From: Lineus longissimus
Lineage: Eukaryota > Nemertea > Pilidiophora > Heteronemertea > Lineidae
Length of the DNA: 64,000 bases
Reading direction: 5' to 3'
NCBI RefSeq assembly: GCF_910592395.1
Contig: NC_088316.1
Coordinates: 496,001 to 560,000, forward strand
Below are positions 1 through 10,732 of the stretch, in pieces. The translations under genes were made by a program, and so were the position numbers. The stretch's first letter is position 1. Each line of letters begins with the position of its first letter. The notes under the pieces are model-generated. The model saw only the letters and a program-made list of their open reading frames with translations, did not search any database and was not told the origin of the DNA.

Positions 1-371
1 ACGAATATTATAACTGGAGCAAGGCGGGTTGGCAAACTAAACAGTCATCCTCACAAAATGATTCACGACTCTTGAAATACCAGCGAATTATCGTCACAAG
101 CACGAGCCCCCGAACCGACCCGACAGAATCACCAAACAATGTCACTCTCAAGTATATAAGAATGATGTGTATTTGCGATCACCTCATTCTGTCCCGCACC
201 GCGCCCAAAATGTGCACTCAATTGTCTGTGAATATCAAGGGTATTATCACGATAAACCAGTTCATACCAAAATGACGATAACACCTTCCGTGTTCGGAAT
301 CAATTCTCGACGTGTGTATGTTTGGAAGCAATGGCGTATATGTTCCGGTGTGGCGCTGGGACACAGGTTAA

Positions 372-456
372 CGAAGATCAAAACTCCAGCCCCAAAAATA
401 ATATCATTACTATTATTTCATGAGTGTTGTCAGTGGGGCTGGAGTTGACATCTTCG
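372..456. repeat. short inverted-repeat (hairpin) element
   Basis: A perfect 12-bp inverted repeat, AACTCCAGCCCC at 382-393 and its complement at 435-446, extends imperfectly outward (GAAGAT... against ...ATCTTC) and encloses an AT-rich loop. It could be a small MITE or a hairpin; a partial similarity (GGGGCTGTTGACATCTC) appears near 3810. No coding content is visible. Confidence 0.5.
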
Positions 457-3400
457 TGTCACTGCGTTACGTGTGCCTACGCAATTCAATCTCTCGCTAC
501 GAGAACGACTGACCCCCTGTAATGTGAAAAAACATATAGTTCGCCATCAATATCCGTGACATACTTTCAAAATTAATGACATTTACTTAACTTTACAACG
601 GAAAGATTGTGTGAAGTAAAAATAATCAATACGTCTAATATGTTTAGGTCTTGATCATATTCACACCCTAGTTTTGACTTCATTCCGGTCACCTTTCTAG
701 GATTTTATAAAGGGGGATTAGATATTGTGACTTGCGGTCACTTGGGTTGACTCTCGGCCCGCCCATGTGAACAAACTCCAGAGCATATACCAAGCAGCAG
801 AGGGGCTACTCTGATTTCGTATCGACAGAATATAACCAATGAGCTGCTTATAAAACTAATGTAATCCTTGATATTTTCACGAACTATTTGGGACTGATGA
901 TGTTGGTTCATTTTGAGCAGAAAAAAAAATGTGAAAAAAATATTTGGACTTTCTAACCCTAATCTCTGATGATCCACGCCGCCTGGCCAAACCTCGTTTC
1001 TCTGGTATGGGCAGCCTAGAGGAATAATCATGACTTTTGGTCCGGACAAGAGGCGGTTCCTGTGTCATACCGCACCCGTGTCGATATCAAGACCATAATC
1101 GGCAATATCTGCCCAAATAAATGACAGGTGTTATTGATCGATTGTCAATGAGGAAAACCATTGATGCCAGCTAATTCTTTCATAAGTTTAACCTTTATCT
1201 TATTGTATTTTAATCGGCCGTGAATCCTAACACATTCTCAAGATATTCAATTCATACAAACTCATGTACTCTTGAACCATCCCAGTGACTCATGAGAAAG
1301 GAATTTGATTTTTCTGATCGATGTCGTTGATTGAAAGGGTGGCGTTGTCATTTTATTTGCCAAGATCACATTTCATGTTTGCGAATTTTCTGAATAATTT
1401 CGTGGAAAATTCTAATAATACGACGAACCCTTATGATGGTATGTCGAATTTGGGCTGCGCTGCACGCTCAGTCATGCATGTCACTATTATCAGTACAAAT
1501 GAGCCATTGGGTATTCATGAACGTATAAACGCATACGTAAGCGTTTTACCAGAAAGGGACCTTCTGTGTTGCAGATTTGGCGATAGCCTGGCTTTCTGAT
1601 GGCATATCGAAGTTTTCCGATGGGGATCCAGACCGGCGACTTTGGACCACAGTCGCTCTCTTATTTTTCTTACTCGCAGTTTCCATTTGAACCAAGAAAT
1701 GGATATAATATATTTAATGTCTGTCGGTAAATATGTGGTAGGCTAGAGGCAACCCAACTCCATTACTCAAATAGGCCTACTCCCGATTGTTACATTGCCT
1801 GAACTGAAGCTCATTAGAGGGACTCTGTAGGCAGCAGCTAGGTAAGCAAGATAAAGTTACACGAAATCGCCAATAGGGGTCTCTCGCATCTCACAGTACG
1901 TCAAAACTATTTTGCTTGTACAAGGAATATATTTAGTGCTGAATCAAACATGACCCAGTGCCTTTACTGTGGATAATGTCCTTCCGAAAATGGCCAATTT
2001 TACCCACTACTACTCCAAAACGCTGGTCATTGTCTACATCCCATAAACACCGTAAAAACTGCGTTGTTGTATCATATTGACATTCTGTCCCTGGTTACAT
2101 AGTGTCGCGTCATTGATATCGCAATGATTAATTAGTTGACTTTAATTATCTATAGGTGGAAGTTATCAGACGACGACCATAATACGCCCTCAGATAGCAA
2201 GACTGCATGTGGTCACTTCAAAGCTACAGTGTGGAAGGAAAACGCCATGGACCTGTTAGGTATCAAGCTCTCTGCCAACCAGCTGTCGTAAAGGAAATGA
2301 AAGTGAGGTGTTCCCTGCTCCATCAGTAAGCTAACCCTGTAGACAAAGTAAGCGAAGTGATAAATCTCGCTCATTCTAAGCATTGAAAGATAGGACAAAC
2401 GATTCGCAATCACTTTGAACTAGATACTTGTCGTACAGGTATTGTATCACCCAGGAAGACATTTCGTGCGCTAATTTTTCTCTCATTGTTAATCAAATAA
2501 TGAAATACGCCATACATGCACATGAAGATAACTGTTTTTTCACCATGCACAACGCTCAATCACATCAACTATTATAAACATGAACATGTCCGGTCGAGGG
2601 ACAATCATCGGGATCACTACACCAATATGTCTATTCGCGGAAGTCTACATGATCTGTCATTCAGGTATGTAAATAGTCCAACAGCTCCAATAGCCTCAGG
2701 TTTATAGACTCGTGATGTGCTGACCTTTTGTTTTGTGTGCGCAGTTCCAAGCTTTTGTCTAAAGCTTCTCAAATCAACAGGAAAAAGGAGAGCATCTTCA
2801 ATATTGTCAAGGCTTACGGTGCCTTTGCTACTTGGGTTTTCACTCCCTGAGTGGACCTCAGCGGAGTAAATTAATCCAGTGATGAGTCCACCTCCCCAAA
2901 ACTGCTAAAGGACCGATAAAGAGTGCTTTTGTGAAAAACCGCGGCGGTTTGTAGTCGGAGTTCGCTATTTTTGCATTTTACATTTCGCCCTAAACGGCAA
3001 ACTGCGGCTGTTTCCCCTGCTGTAAGGGAAACAGACCCTTATTGTTTGAAGATTCCACCAAAAATATATTTACCTTTATAAAACTCTGATCTTGTTGATT
3101 TGCTGCCGAATAATTCAAAATAGGAAAGCAGAGTGTGCTTTGTCTTTGGGGGCCACAATCACGGGGCCTGATCATACTGACGTAGGAGGTCCCCATTCAC
3201 CGAATCATTTCTGGTCATGAAAGTGGACAAGTCTCATCAAGTCCAAGTTTTGTCCCGATATCAAGGATTCGCCTTGATAACTCAGCAATTTTTGACTGTC
3301 GTAAACCGAAATTAAACAAGTCGATCAATAACTATGAATTAAGAAAAATCACAACCTGACCGTTCAATTTGAATGTCTTGAATCGGTGAAGGTGCTTTGG

Positions 3401-3545
3401 ATGTGCTGAAAATCTCATTCGCTTTCGTTAAGGTTTATAAAGCAATGGCCACTATGCGATGGACGGGCTAAATTTGTTTCAGAGGAAATAACAGTTCGCC
3501 ATTCTGCGCGAAGTTTCTTTCAGAGTCGATGCATATCTCCATATA
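457..3545. other. non-coding stretch, no gene recognised
   Basis: Open frames here are short, overlap on both strands and show no family motif or splice-consistent exon that I recognise. The only repeat picked out is one copy of the AT-rich dispersed repeat at 882-956. The remainder looks like intergenic DNA. Confidence 0.5.
882..956 (-). repeat. dispersed AT-rich repeat, copy A
   Basis: On the minus strand this reads AGTCCAAATATTTTTTTCAC, then a T-run, then CTGCTCAAAATGAA, and ends with CATCATCAGTCCCAAA. The same ordered blocks recur at 4205-4320, 14300-14422, 14478-14545 and 54057-54192, so this is a family of at least five copies in the window. It has no coding capacity and I do not recognise its class. 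Confidence 0.65.
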
Positions 3546-3551
3546 TTGCCT

Positions 3552-3700
3552 GATGTCGGAGTGGTGCAGTGGAAACATCAGCGTCTGTCACCTCTGAGGT
3601 CCCGGGTTCGTTCCCGGTCGGTTCCGGTACGCTCGTGTGACAGAGGGCGACTCTCTGCGACAGCGGAGGTTACCTCCGGGGTCTCTGGTTTCCTCTTCTC
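3552..3700 (+). repeat. tRNA-Asp-like-derived SINE
   Basis: The head resembles a tRNA: an A-box-like TGGTGCAGTGG, a CTGTCAC anticodon-arm-like segment as in tRNA-Asp(GTC), and a B-box-like GGTTCGTTCCC. A non-tRNA body follows (GTGACAGAGGGCGACTCTCT, then GGTTTCCTC). A second, diverged copy with the same body lies at 58945-59065. The pairing of a tRNA head with a shared body is the usual structure of a SINE; it is not a functional tRNA gene. Confidence 0.65.
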
Positions 3701-4204
3701 ACATTACAACCGCCTAATCATGCTATTAATGGCCTTGGTGACGCTCAGCTCTCAACTGAATTTATTTATATTGCCTGTCAGTTTTGATTACAAATGAACG
3801 AGAGTTGTGGGGCTGTTGACATCTCAATATCAAATTATTGATATATGAAATATAAGAAGTGTATGATACACATCATGGATGTCACTCTGCATTGATTAGT
3901 CTTTCCTTCCTCATTAAAGCTGCACTATACTTAACCTTCAAGGACCGATTGGGAAATGAAATACCATCCAATGGCCACAGAGCGAATCAGAGTGCCATAG
4001 CTTTTTATGATCTTGTTGGCTGCCTGTGGCCTTCTTGGTTTTCAAGATGGAGGCAAGATTTTGCAGGTGCATTAGCTAACTCAAGCAGTGTAACAGCTCC
4101 ATGGATGCGCAATATGCCTTATAATCTTGTTACTATCACATCCGAGCGGTCTTTAATGGGATTGCTTTTGAGCAAGTTTCACTCGCAGTTTGTATGACAA
4201 TAAG

Positions 4205-4320
4205 TCCAAATATTTTTTTCACTTTTTTTTTCGCTCCGCAAAATGAAGAAACGTCATCAGTCCCAAAAGTTTTTGGCTTGAAAATTTTCAGAATTTTGAA
4301 CTTTTGGCGACTTTTGACGG
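4205..4320 (+). repeat. dispersed AT-rich repeat, copy B
   Basis: Same order of blocks as the other copies: AGTCCAAATATTTTTTTCAC, a T-run, AAAATGAAGAAACGTCATCAG, then TTTTCAGAATTTTGAAC. The longer tail is shared with copies at 14300-14422 and 54057-54192. Confidence 0.65.
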
Positions 4321-5807
4321 AGCATCCCGCGGGCACATAAAAGCGGTTGAGTAAAATGAGTCGATATGATCCTTGTAGTTAACCTCTTCATCCTTACTAT
4401 GTGCATCTAAAGATGACAGGTGTTTGAAGGAATAGATGAAATATAAGATTCAAGGTGTATATACATCATGCATGGAAAGCCACGAAGACGATATCCCTGT
4501 CGTCTGCAGAAAAACAACAGTGAGTCATCATTTGCTTAACAAATCATAATCCGAGAGACAAATACAAACCAGATCATACCAAAATATCTTTGTAGTGTCA
4601 GATAAACGAAAAAAAAGAACCATTGCTATTTATAGATATATATATCCCCCTATTACAAATGTGAACGGGATAGAGCCGAGTTCACCCTTAGAGATATTTT
4701 ACTACAATTAATATAATAGTAGTCTGCGTGTTTGAATAATACAATGCATAGTCAGGGAATAAAAGAGTATCAAAAATCTCACCTTCTAATTTGTAATCCT
4801 CTTCGAAAAATCTAATAAATCCTAGGTGTTAATGACAAATTGGAAAAAAATGATGATTTGTGTGAGTTATTCCCGATGGTCGCCGTATCGTAAATGGTCC
4901 TCAGTGACCGCGAACCCGTATTGCCCTGCACGTCACGAATCGCAATCGGCGCAATAATAGGCATACCTGCGTTCATTTCCACGCAATACCATCTGATTAC
5001 TATTTGATATCAGCTGGGACAGTTCTAAAGTCGACGCCGTGATTGGGCGTCCACGCAAGTCATGAGTAAACTTTGGAGGTCATAACTGTAAGATAGACTA
5101 GATTAGATTTTTCAGGGCGGCCGAGTACACAGAAATGTGACGTGGCTATCTGACATGCCCCTGGCATACAAGTCCGTGAATATATAAATATCGTCAAATA
5201 CAATATGAATTTTGAGATTTTAGACATGTGATGGATATGTACGTCCTAAAGGCAGCTTGATGATGTATGTTTCTGTTTAGGCTATATATATGTCAGACGT
5301 ATTTGGTTGTCCTCATGCATTATATCGCGACTAAAACACTGTGTCGACACAGGTAACCGGTTTATGCGCGTCTGTTTCACATCGGCCAAATTCACCAAAC
5401 TATTTGCATCTTTAGAAATAATCAACACTAACATGTCACTCTAATTTCCTCAGTTTATTATCAAGTTGGTCTCCAAATACATTCTAACACATTTGGTTTA
5501 CCAATTTTGAAGATGTAACTTATTAAGTTTAATTTGATAGTTTGATATCAATCTCAAATTTGAGATCCCAAATCAGAAGGCGTTTTGAGAAATTTAAGAA
5601 TGTAATTTGACACCAACCTGATCATAAACCGAAGAAATTAAAGTGATTTGTTGACGTTGTTTGTTTTTAAAGATACAAGCAGTTTGGTCAATTCGTCTTT
5701 GCATTACCACGTTTTAAATGAAATCCATTCCAAATGAATAGCACTTATCTCTCGACCCGCGATGCGTTCCCGACGCTATGTGTACCCTATGGCAGTCGGA
5801 GCCTGTA
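4321..5807. other. non-coding stretch, no gene recognised
   Basis: AT-rich sequence with only short open frames. I see no splice-consistent coding exon, RNA gene or clear repeat. Confidence 0.45.
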
Positions 5808-6257
5808 TTTTCTCCCTCCAAAGCAAAGAAAGGCAGACGTTTCTTCCTATCAATGAAATAAAGCCTGCTTGTAGCGCTCCGCCTTTATTTCAGAGACGTT
5901 TCTTCCTATACATGAAAGAAAACCTCTCGTTTCTTTCTCCAAAGCAAAGAAAGGCAGACGTTTCTTCCTATCAATGAAATAAAGCCTGCTTGTAGCGCTC
6001 CGCCTTTATTTCAGAGACGTTTCTTCCTATACATGAAAGAAAACCTCTCGTTTCTTCCTCCAAAGCAAAGCAAGGCAGACGTTTCTTCCTATCAATGAAA
6101 TAAAGCCTGCTTGTAGCGCTCCGCCTTTATTTCAGAGACGTTTCTTCCTATACATGAAAGAAAACCTCTCGTTTCTTCCTCCAAAGCAAAGCAAGGCAGA
6201 CGTTTCTTCCTATCAATGAAATAAAGCCTGCTTGTAGCGCTCCGCCTTTATTTCAGA
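5808..6257. repeat. 121-bp tandem array, about 3.7 copies
   Basis: The anchor CCAAAGCAAAG recurs at 5818, 5939, 6060 and 6181, giving an exact 121-bp period. Copies are nearly identical. Each unit contains two related halves beginning GACGTTTCTTCCTAT, so it may itself derive from an older half-length duplication. Since 121 is not a multiple of three, no frame stays open through it; it is a satellite-like array rather than a gene. Confidence 0.85.
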
Positions 6258-7026
6258 GCCTTTGCTTCTAGTTCCAACTGTCGCACCACTATCATGATAC
6301 GACATCTAGTGCATAAAGGTCACACCGACACATTTCAACACGATGGCCGCGTATACAAATATTTCCTTAGTAACCAAAATGTCATGATATATTGATGATT
6401 TTCCTACGAGGAGAGTGATTTGATGATGTTAAAGTTTCAAACGGAGGCATTGTTCGGAGAAATGTAAGTAAAAGTGTCAGGGAATGTTGTTTGATAGATC
6501 AGTCAGTGTAGTCCAGTGCGAATACAGCAGCAATCGTGGACATCAGTCTGCATATTATGTATTGATCAAGTTGGCCATGGCCTTGTATTGATATGGTATG
6601 TGTGTGATAGCTATGCATTGGTGCCAAGTCGTATACTCATAGCATGCATTGCAATTGATGTGTGTTAATTATGGTAGGTAACACTGAATGAAGTTGAATC
6701 TGCTGGCCCAGATTCTGATCTGATTCTTTAAATGAAAGTCTTCCTTCATATGCATGTTTAAACCATTTGAGCATATATTATTCATTGAGACACTTTTGGC
6801 TGGTCAATTCTAACATCGTTTTACAATGGCAACCTGCATTAAAACGGCCATCATCAAAAACCTCAGTCATTACTTTGACGCTAAAATATAGAACAACATT
6901 TTCCGAACAATTCTTCTTTTATTTGTATAGATAAAAACGCAATTAAAATGTCATCTTTTTCAGATTTGATGTAATCTGCTTCAGCGTCCATAGCCCGAGG
7001 TCATAGCCTTCGTGTTTGGAACAGCA
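6258..7026. other. 5' flank of the MGCC-protein gene
   Basis: No coding exon is seen before the start codon at 7027. A TTTTTCAG acceptor-like site at about 6954-6962 lies roughly 65 bases upstream of that ATG, suggesting that a 5' UTR exon is spliced to this one. No TATA box or other promoter motif stands out. Confidence 0.35.
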
Positions 7027-8265
7027 ATGGGTTGCTGTACATCTAGTCCCGGTAAGCTGTACAATATTTCCATTGCTAGCCTGCTGAGAGGGACAGTAGA
7101 AACGACCAGCAACATAAACATTACTCTTGGTTTACGTCACCAGCAACATAAACATTACTCTTGGTTTACGTCACCAGCAACATAAACATTACTCTTGATT
7201 CATATCCCGTGACGTTTCACCCGGAGTACATATCATCTGACGAGTTAACGCCCCATGACGTTTAAACCACAGGCCACATGAAGTTAACATCCGGGTTAAC
7301 GTCCCACGATGTTTTACCTCAACGTGGACAGACACAAGCAGCCAGCTTTATTTATATTTTCAAAGGGAACAGCGAAAAGGAGAAGTCATTCGGTCACAAG
7401 TAGTTGTTCGAATTTTTATTCCATAACCTCTTTGATTACTTTGAAAATAGGAGGCGTTTGCATGTCATCATTTGTCACTGTGATTATTGAACATTTTCTT
7501 GCAACACCCATATTTATTTCAGCCACCGGCGGTGGTCAGCCAGCGTCGTCATATCCACGCCAGGCGTTCGTACCAGCCCAGCAGGGGGCGGGGACGAATC
7601 AGATGACGGGGTACCCGGCTGGTTACCCCGGAGGTTATCCTCAGGGCCCCGTGGTCGTGCAGCACGGAAACAATTCTGACCGAATGATGGAGGGTGTCGT
7701 CATGGGTAAGAATACCAAGGTGACATTTGTCCGAACGCAATGCGTTCTTACAAGAAAGCGAAGCCGACTTGAGTTCCACAATGACGAATGTGATATTCTA
7801 ATATCTCATGGCCGAGTTGGTATGAATGATGTCACAATGGCAATGAATCCTCAAACTTGACGATGGTTCTGCTTGTTGTTTTTTTGCATTTGAGCGAGAG
7901 TTCTCAAACTTCTCAAACTGGTGATCGAAGATCGTGGCCTAAATTCTCGAAAAATTTAAAAGTTTAAAAAGTTTACAAAACTCGTTTTTCTGACAAAGCA
8001 GAATGGTTAGTCATGTGTTATAGCAAGACTCACGTGCCTTGACAAGAAATATGCACTACATATATCAGTGATGATGAGTTGACATGGAAAGTCTTTCTCG
8101 AACTAAACCAGAAGTTATTTTCCAGGGGCGGCGATGGGGTACGGAGCACATGCCATGATGCATGGCGGCGGGATGGGGATGGCGGGCGGAGTGGTCGGAG
8201 GCTATGCCATGGGAGCCATGATGCCATCGTGTGATGTCAGTGTAGGCCCCATTGACGTCCTTTGA
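7027..8265 (+). CDS. small MGCC-starting Gly/Pro/Met-rich protein (three exons)
   Basis: I do not recognise this protein. Exons at 7027-7051, 7523-7705 and 8126-8265 join in phase 1 at both GT-AG introns and give 115 residues. The N-terminus MGCCTSS has a glycine after the initiator and adjacent cysteines, a pattern typical of N-myristoylated and palmitoylated proteins, so attachment to the inner face of a membrane is inferred. The middle is rich in Gln, Pro, Gly and Tyr (GYPAGYPGGYPQGP). The C-terminal part is a Gly/Met/Ala stretch spaced like a glycine zipper (HGGGMGMAGGVVGG), followed by a short polar tail ending PIDVL. A poly(A) signal lies about 630 bases past the stop. The first exon holds only eight codons, which gene predictors often miss. 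Splicing is well supported by phase and consensus; function is unknown. Confidence 0.72.
7106..7197. repeat. 34-bp tandem repeat, about 2.7 copies
   Basis: CCAGCAACATAAACATTACT recurs at 7106, 7140 and 7174. The array sits in the first intron of the MGCC-protein gene, just downstream of its tiny first exon. Confidence 0.85.
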
Positions 8266-8898
8266 TGATGAACTAATCTGAGAAGTTAAACAATGAAAAA
8301 ACATTTCGGCCTCGTCGGATAACTACACTCCTACACAGTGGTTAAAAGTATAGACATTTTGTACTGTTTTCTATATTGATGGGAGCTATAACTGCGTGGG
8401 ACCACTGACCACCTCGTGAGTGTAGATCATAAAGATGCTGGGATTACACTCCAAAATTGGTATCAATGTTCTTTCCACGTCTTTCCACGATGTTGCACGA
8501 TACCGGTCGATACTATTGTACGATGTTACTAGTGAGCCCTTATAATGATTTGTCGTGCTGCCATCTGTCAAAGTGGCCGCAGACAATTTCTCAGATAGCT
8601 CACACAATGTTGTTCAAGAGGTTTTCAAAAGGCACTACGTTTGGTGTGTACATTTCCACATGTATTTCCTGCTAGAAAAAACCGGTTATCAGGAAAAAAA
8701 GAAACAACCAAAAAACATGTTTTCCTGGAAACCGAAAGTGGTAGGTTCCAACTGCCACCATTGAATTCAAAATGTGATTGATTATACATTGTATATGTCT
8801 AATTATGTACATTACCGTGATTGACTAAATAGTGATGCACGAAGTGTATTGCAAAATGTAACGCTAGAAAAAAGTGAACAATGTACGGACATGTCATG

Positions 8899-8904
8899 AA
8901 TAAA
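8899..8904 (+). terminator. poly(A) signal AATAAA
   Basis: A canonical AATAAA lies about 630 bases past the stop codon of the MGCC-protein gene on the same strand. Another AATAAA follows about 45 bases later, so either could define the 3' end. Confidence 0.5.
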
Positions 8905-9941
8905 TGTTTATACTCATACATTTTTATTTGAATACACTCCCTAACGAATAAACTGTATATGCTAGGAATGAATCCACTGTTATATCGTTTGTATTACAAG
9001 AAGATCTTGTTTTCATACACTTTTCTGAATGCATACTCTTGTTTGTTGACTGACGGGGGGGGGGCTAGATAGAAAAGACTTTAGGTAGTAGCTTTTTTAC
9101 GAATTTCACACCAAGTAAAACTGCATGGGGTCTTAGACGGGCTTTGGTATTTATTACCTCGACGGCTGGCCTACGTATCATATGTACTCTACATATATAT
9201 GTATATACACATTTCCAATAGTCACAGATGATCATATTTTCACGAAGAACGTTACATTTTCTGTCAAATTTATGAGAAGGTTGCTTTTTGAGAAATTTAG
9301 ATCGGATTTCTGTCTCCGTCCTCCAAGTCGTTTGGAATCCACCATCTTGAATGACAATTACCTTGATCTATGATTACCTTTGTACAGTAAATGTTATCCT
9401 GCATAATCCCCATTGACACTAATTGAAATACTTTCGCCCAAAGGTATTGAGAAGGTGACAAACCTACCAATGAAGTATCCTACCGATATACATTCTGTTT
9501 GAAAAAGATGATTTTGTGAGAATTGCTTTCACAGCTACATGAACAAAAATATATTAAAAGATGGCATCTGGTAGACTCGCCGTGTGCTAGTCATCCAACT
9601 TTCACAGCTGCTGTGTCAAAAAGCACCAATGCACGAACTCCAGTGATGTATTGAACTTGAGGATAAACAAGTAAACTATGTACATGTTGATTGTGAAACA
9701 TTTTGAGCGAGTGTCTTCTTCAAAAAATCCGATTTTTGTTAGACCATTTTTTGGATACCCTCCCAAATCTCCCAAGACAACCTCGATTAAAGTTGCGTAA
9801 TTTGAATGAAATATGAAGTGACACATATCAATTCCATGTCGGAAGTTGGAGAAGGTCATTGGCTGTCATATTCTGTTGGCAGCAAAGTACTTTTCTGTGA
9901 AAATAGTTGAGATTTTGGCAGATATCACGACATAGAGAAGC
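8905..9941. other. intergenic stretch between MGCC gene and H1
   Basis: No coding exon is recognised. A G-run lies near 9055. Short open frames have no detectable family signature. Confidence 0.45.
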
Positions 9942-10031
9942 ACAAAATGAAAACTCTACAACCGCCATTTTGTGAACTCATTGTGAACTCGTTGCATGGG
10001 TTTCTTTTAGGTCGGCACTGCTTAGTGATAT
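9942..10031 (+). promoter_or_regulatory. H1 promoter module (left gene)
   Basis: Three blocks precede the start codon: CACAAAATG at 9942-9950, CCGCCATTTTG at 9963-9973 and GTCGGCAC at 10012-10019, followed by GATAT at 10027. The same blocks occur in the same order upstream of the second H1 gene, with spacing matching to within 1-3 bases. The first block resembles the AAACACA 'H1 box' of animal H1 promoters, although this copy reads GCACAAA. No TATA box was seen. Confidence 0.6.
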
Positions 10032-10108
10032 CTCGCAATTTCAGCACTTGAATTATTATTGCTCAAAGCTTTTCTTGAGACTAAGCAAGATTACGCCACA
10101 ATACAGAA

Positions 10109-10666
10109 ATGTCTGACGCCGTCGCTGCCCCTGCATCGCCGAAGAAGACCAAGGCTGCTGCCAAGCCGAAGGTCAAGAAGACCAAGGTTGCCGCCACTCA
10201 CCCTCCAATCGCTGCTATGGTCAATGAAGCCATCAAGAACTTGAAGGACCGGAAGGGATCTTCTCTTGCCGCCATAAAGAAGTATATTAACGCAAACTAC
10301 AAATGCGACGCCGCCAAGCTGGCTCCTTTCATTAGGAAGTACCTTAAGAAGGCTGTCGTTGATGGAACCCTTATCCAGACCAAAGGAGTTGGTGCCGCTG
10401 GGAGCTTCAAGCTGAAAGGCAAGGACGCAGAGGACAAGCCCAAGGCCGCCAAGAAAGCTGCACCAAAAGCCAAGAAGCCTGCCGCTGAGAAGAAGCCCAA
10501 GAAAGCCAAGGCGAAGGCCCCCGTCAAAGCAAAGAAACCCAAAGCTGCTAAAGCAAAGACCCCGAAGAAAGCAAAACCGGCCAAACCAATTAAAAAGGCC
10601 AAGAAATCTCCCGCCAAAGCCAAGAAAACCAAGAAGCCAGCAGCAAAGAAAGCTGCAAAGAAATAA
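10109..10666 (+). CDS. linker histone H1, replication-dependent
   Basis: Intronless 185-residue linker histone, which binds nucleosomal linker DNA and compacts chromatin in the nucleus. A short basic N-tail (about 1-28) is followed by the winged-helix globular domain (about 29-105), seen in [24 protein letters not shown] and GAAGSFKL. The C-tail (about 106-185) is lysine, alanine and proline rich with one KSPAKA motif. The 3' flank has a histone stem-loop and downstream element but no nearby poly(A) signal, so the mRNA should be non-polyadenylated and S-phase regulated. A similar H1 gene lies 9.6 kb away in convergent orientation; no core histone gene is in the window. The length fits animal H1 proteins. 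The antisense open frame of 200 codons is a shadow of the lysine-rich tail. Confidence 0.97.
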   Translation: MSDAVAAPASPKKTKAAAKPKVKKTKVAATHPPIAAMVNEAIKNLKDRKGSSLAAIKKYINANYKCDAAKLAPFIRKYLKKAVVDGTLIQTKGVGAAGSFKLKGKDAEDKPKAAKKAAPKAKKPAAEKKPKKAKAKAPVKAKKPKAAKAKTPKKAKPAKPIKKAKKSPAKAKKTKKPAAKKAAKK

Positions 10667-10694
10667 ACTGCAACTGCGGAACAAGTACAGCAAA

Positions 10695-10710
10695 GGCCCT
10701 TATCAGGGCC
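10695..10710 (+). terminator. histone mRNA 3' stem-loop
   Basis: GGCCCTTATCAGGGCC forms a perfect six-pair stem with a four-base TATC loop, the expected histone pre-mRNA processing hairpin, 28 bases after the H1 stop. ACC follows as usual. Confidence 0.95.
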
Positions 10711-10724
10711 ACCCCAAATATATC

Positions 10725-10732
10725 CAAAGAGA
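10725..10732 (+). promoter_or_regulatory. histone downstream element (U7 site)
   Basis: CAAAGAGA lies 14 bases past the stem-loop, the usual position of the purine-rich element that pairs with U7 snRNA. Confidence 0.8.

Noticed and set aside
2588-2660. MSGRG-like start resembling H4 or H2A
   Set aside because: ATGTCCGGTCGAGGG gives MSGRG, but the following residues (TIIGITTP...) have no histone similarity; coincidence.
7309-7860. 183-codon open frame covering exon 2 of the MGCC gene
   Set aside because: It reads through an acceptor and a donor that fit perfectly; the spliced model keeps phase across three exons and explains only the middle part of this frame.
10091-10693. 200-codon open frame antisense to the left H1 gene
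   Set aside because: It is the reverse complement of the lysine-rich histone tail and gives a low-complexity Phe/Leu/Gly product; the sense frame is a clear H1.
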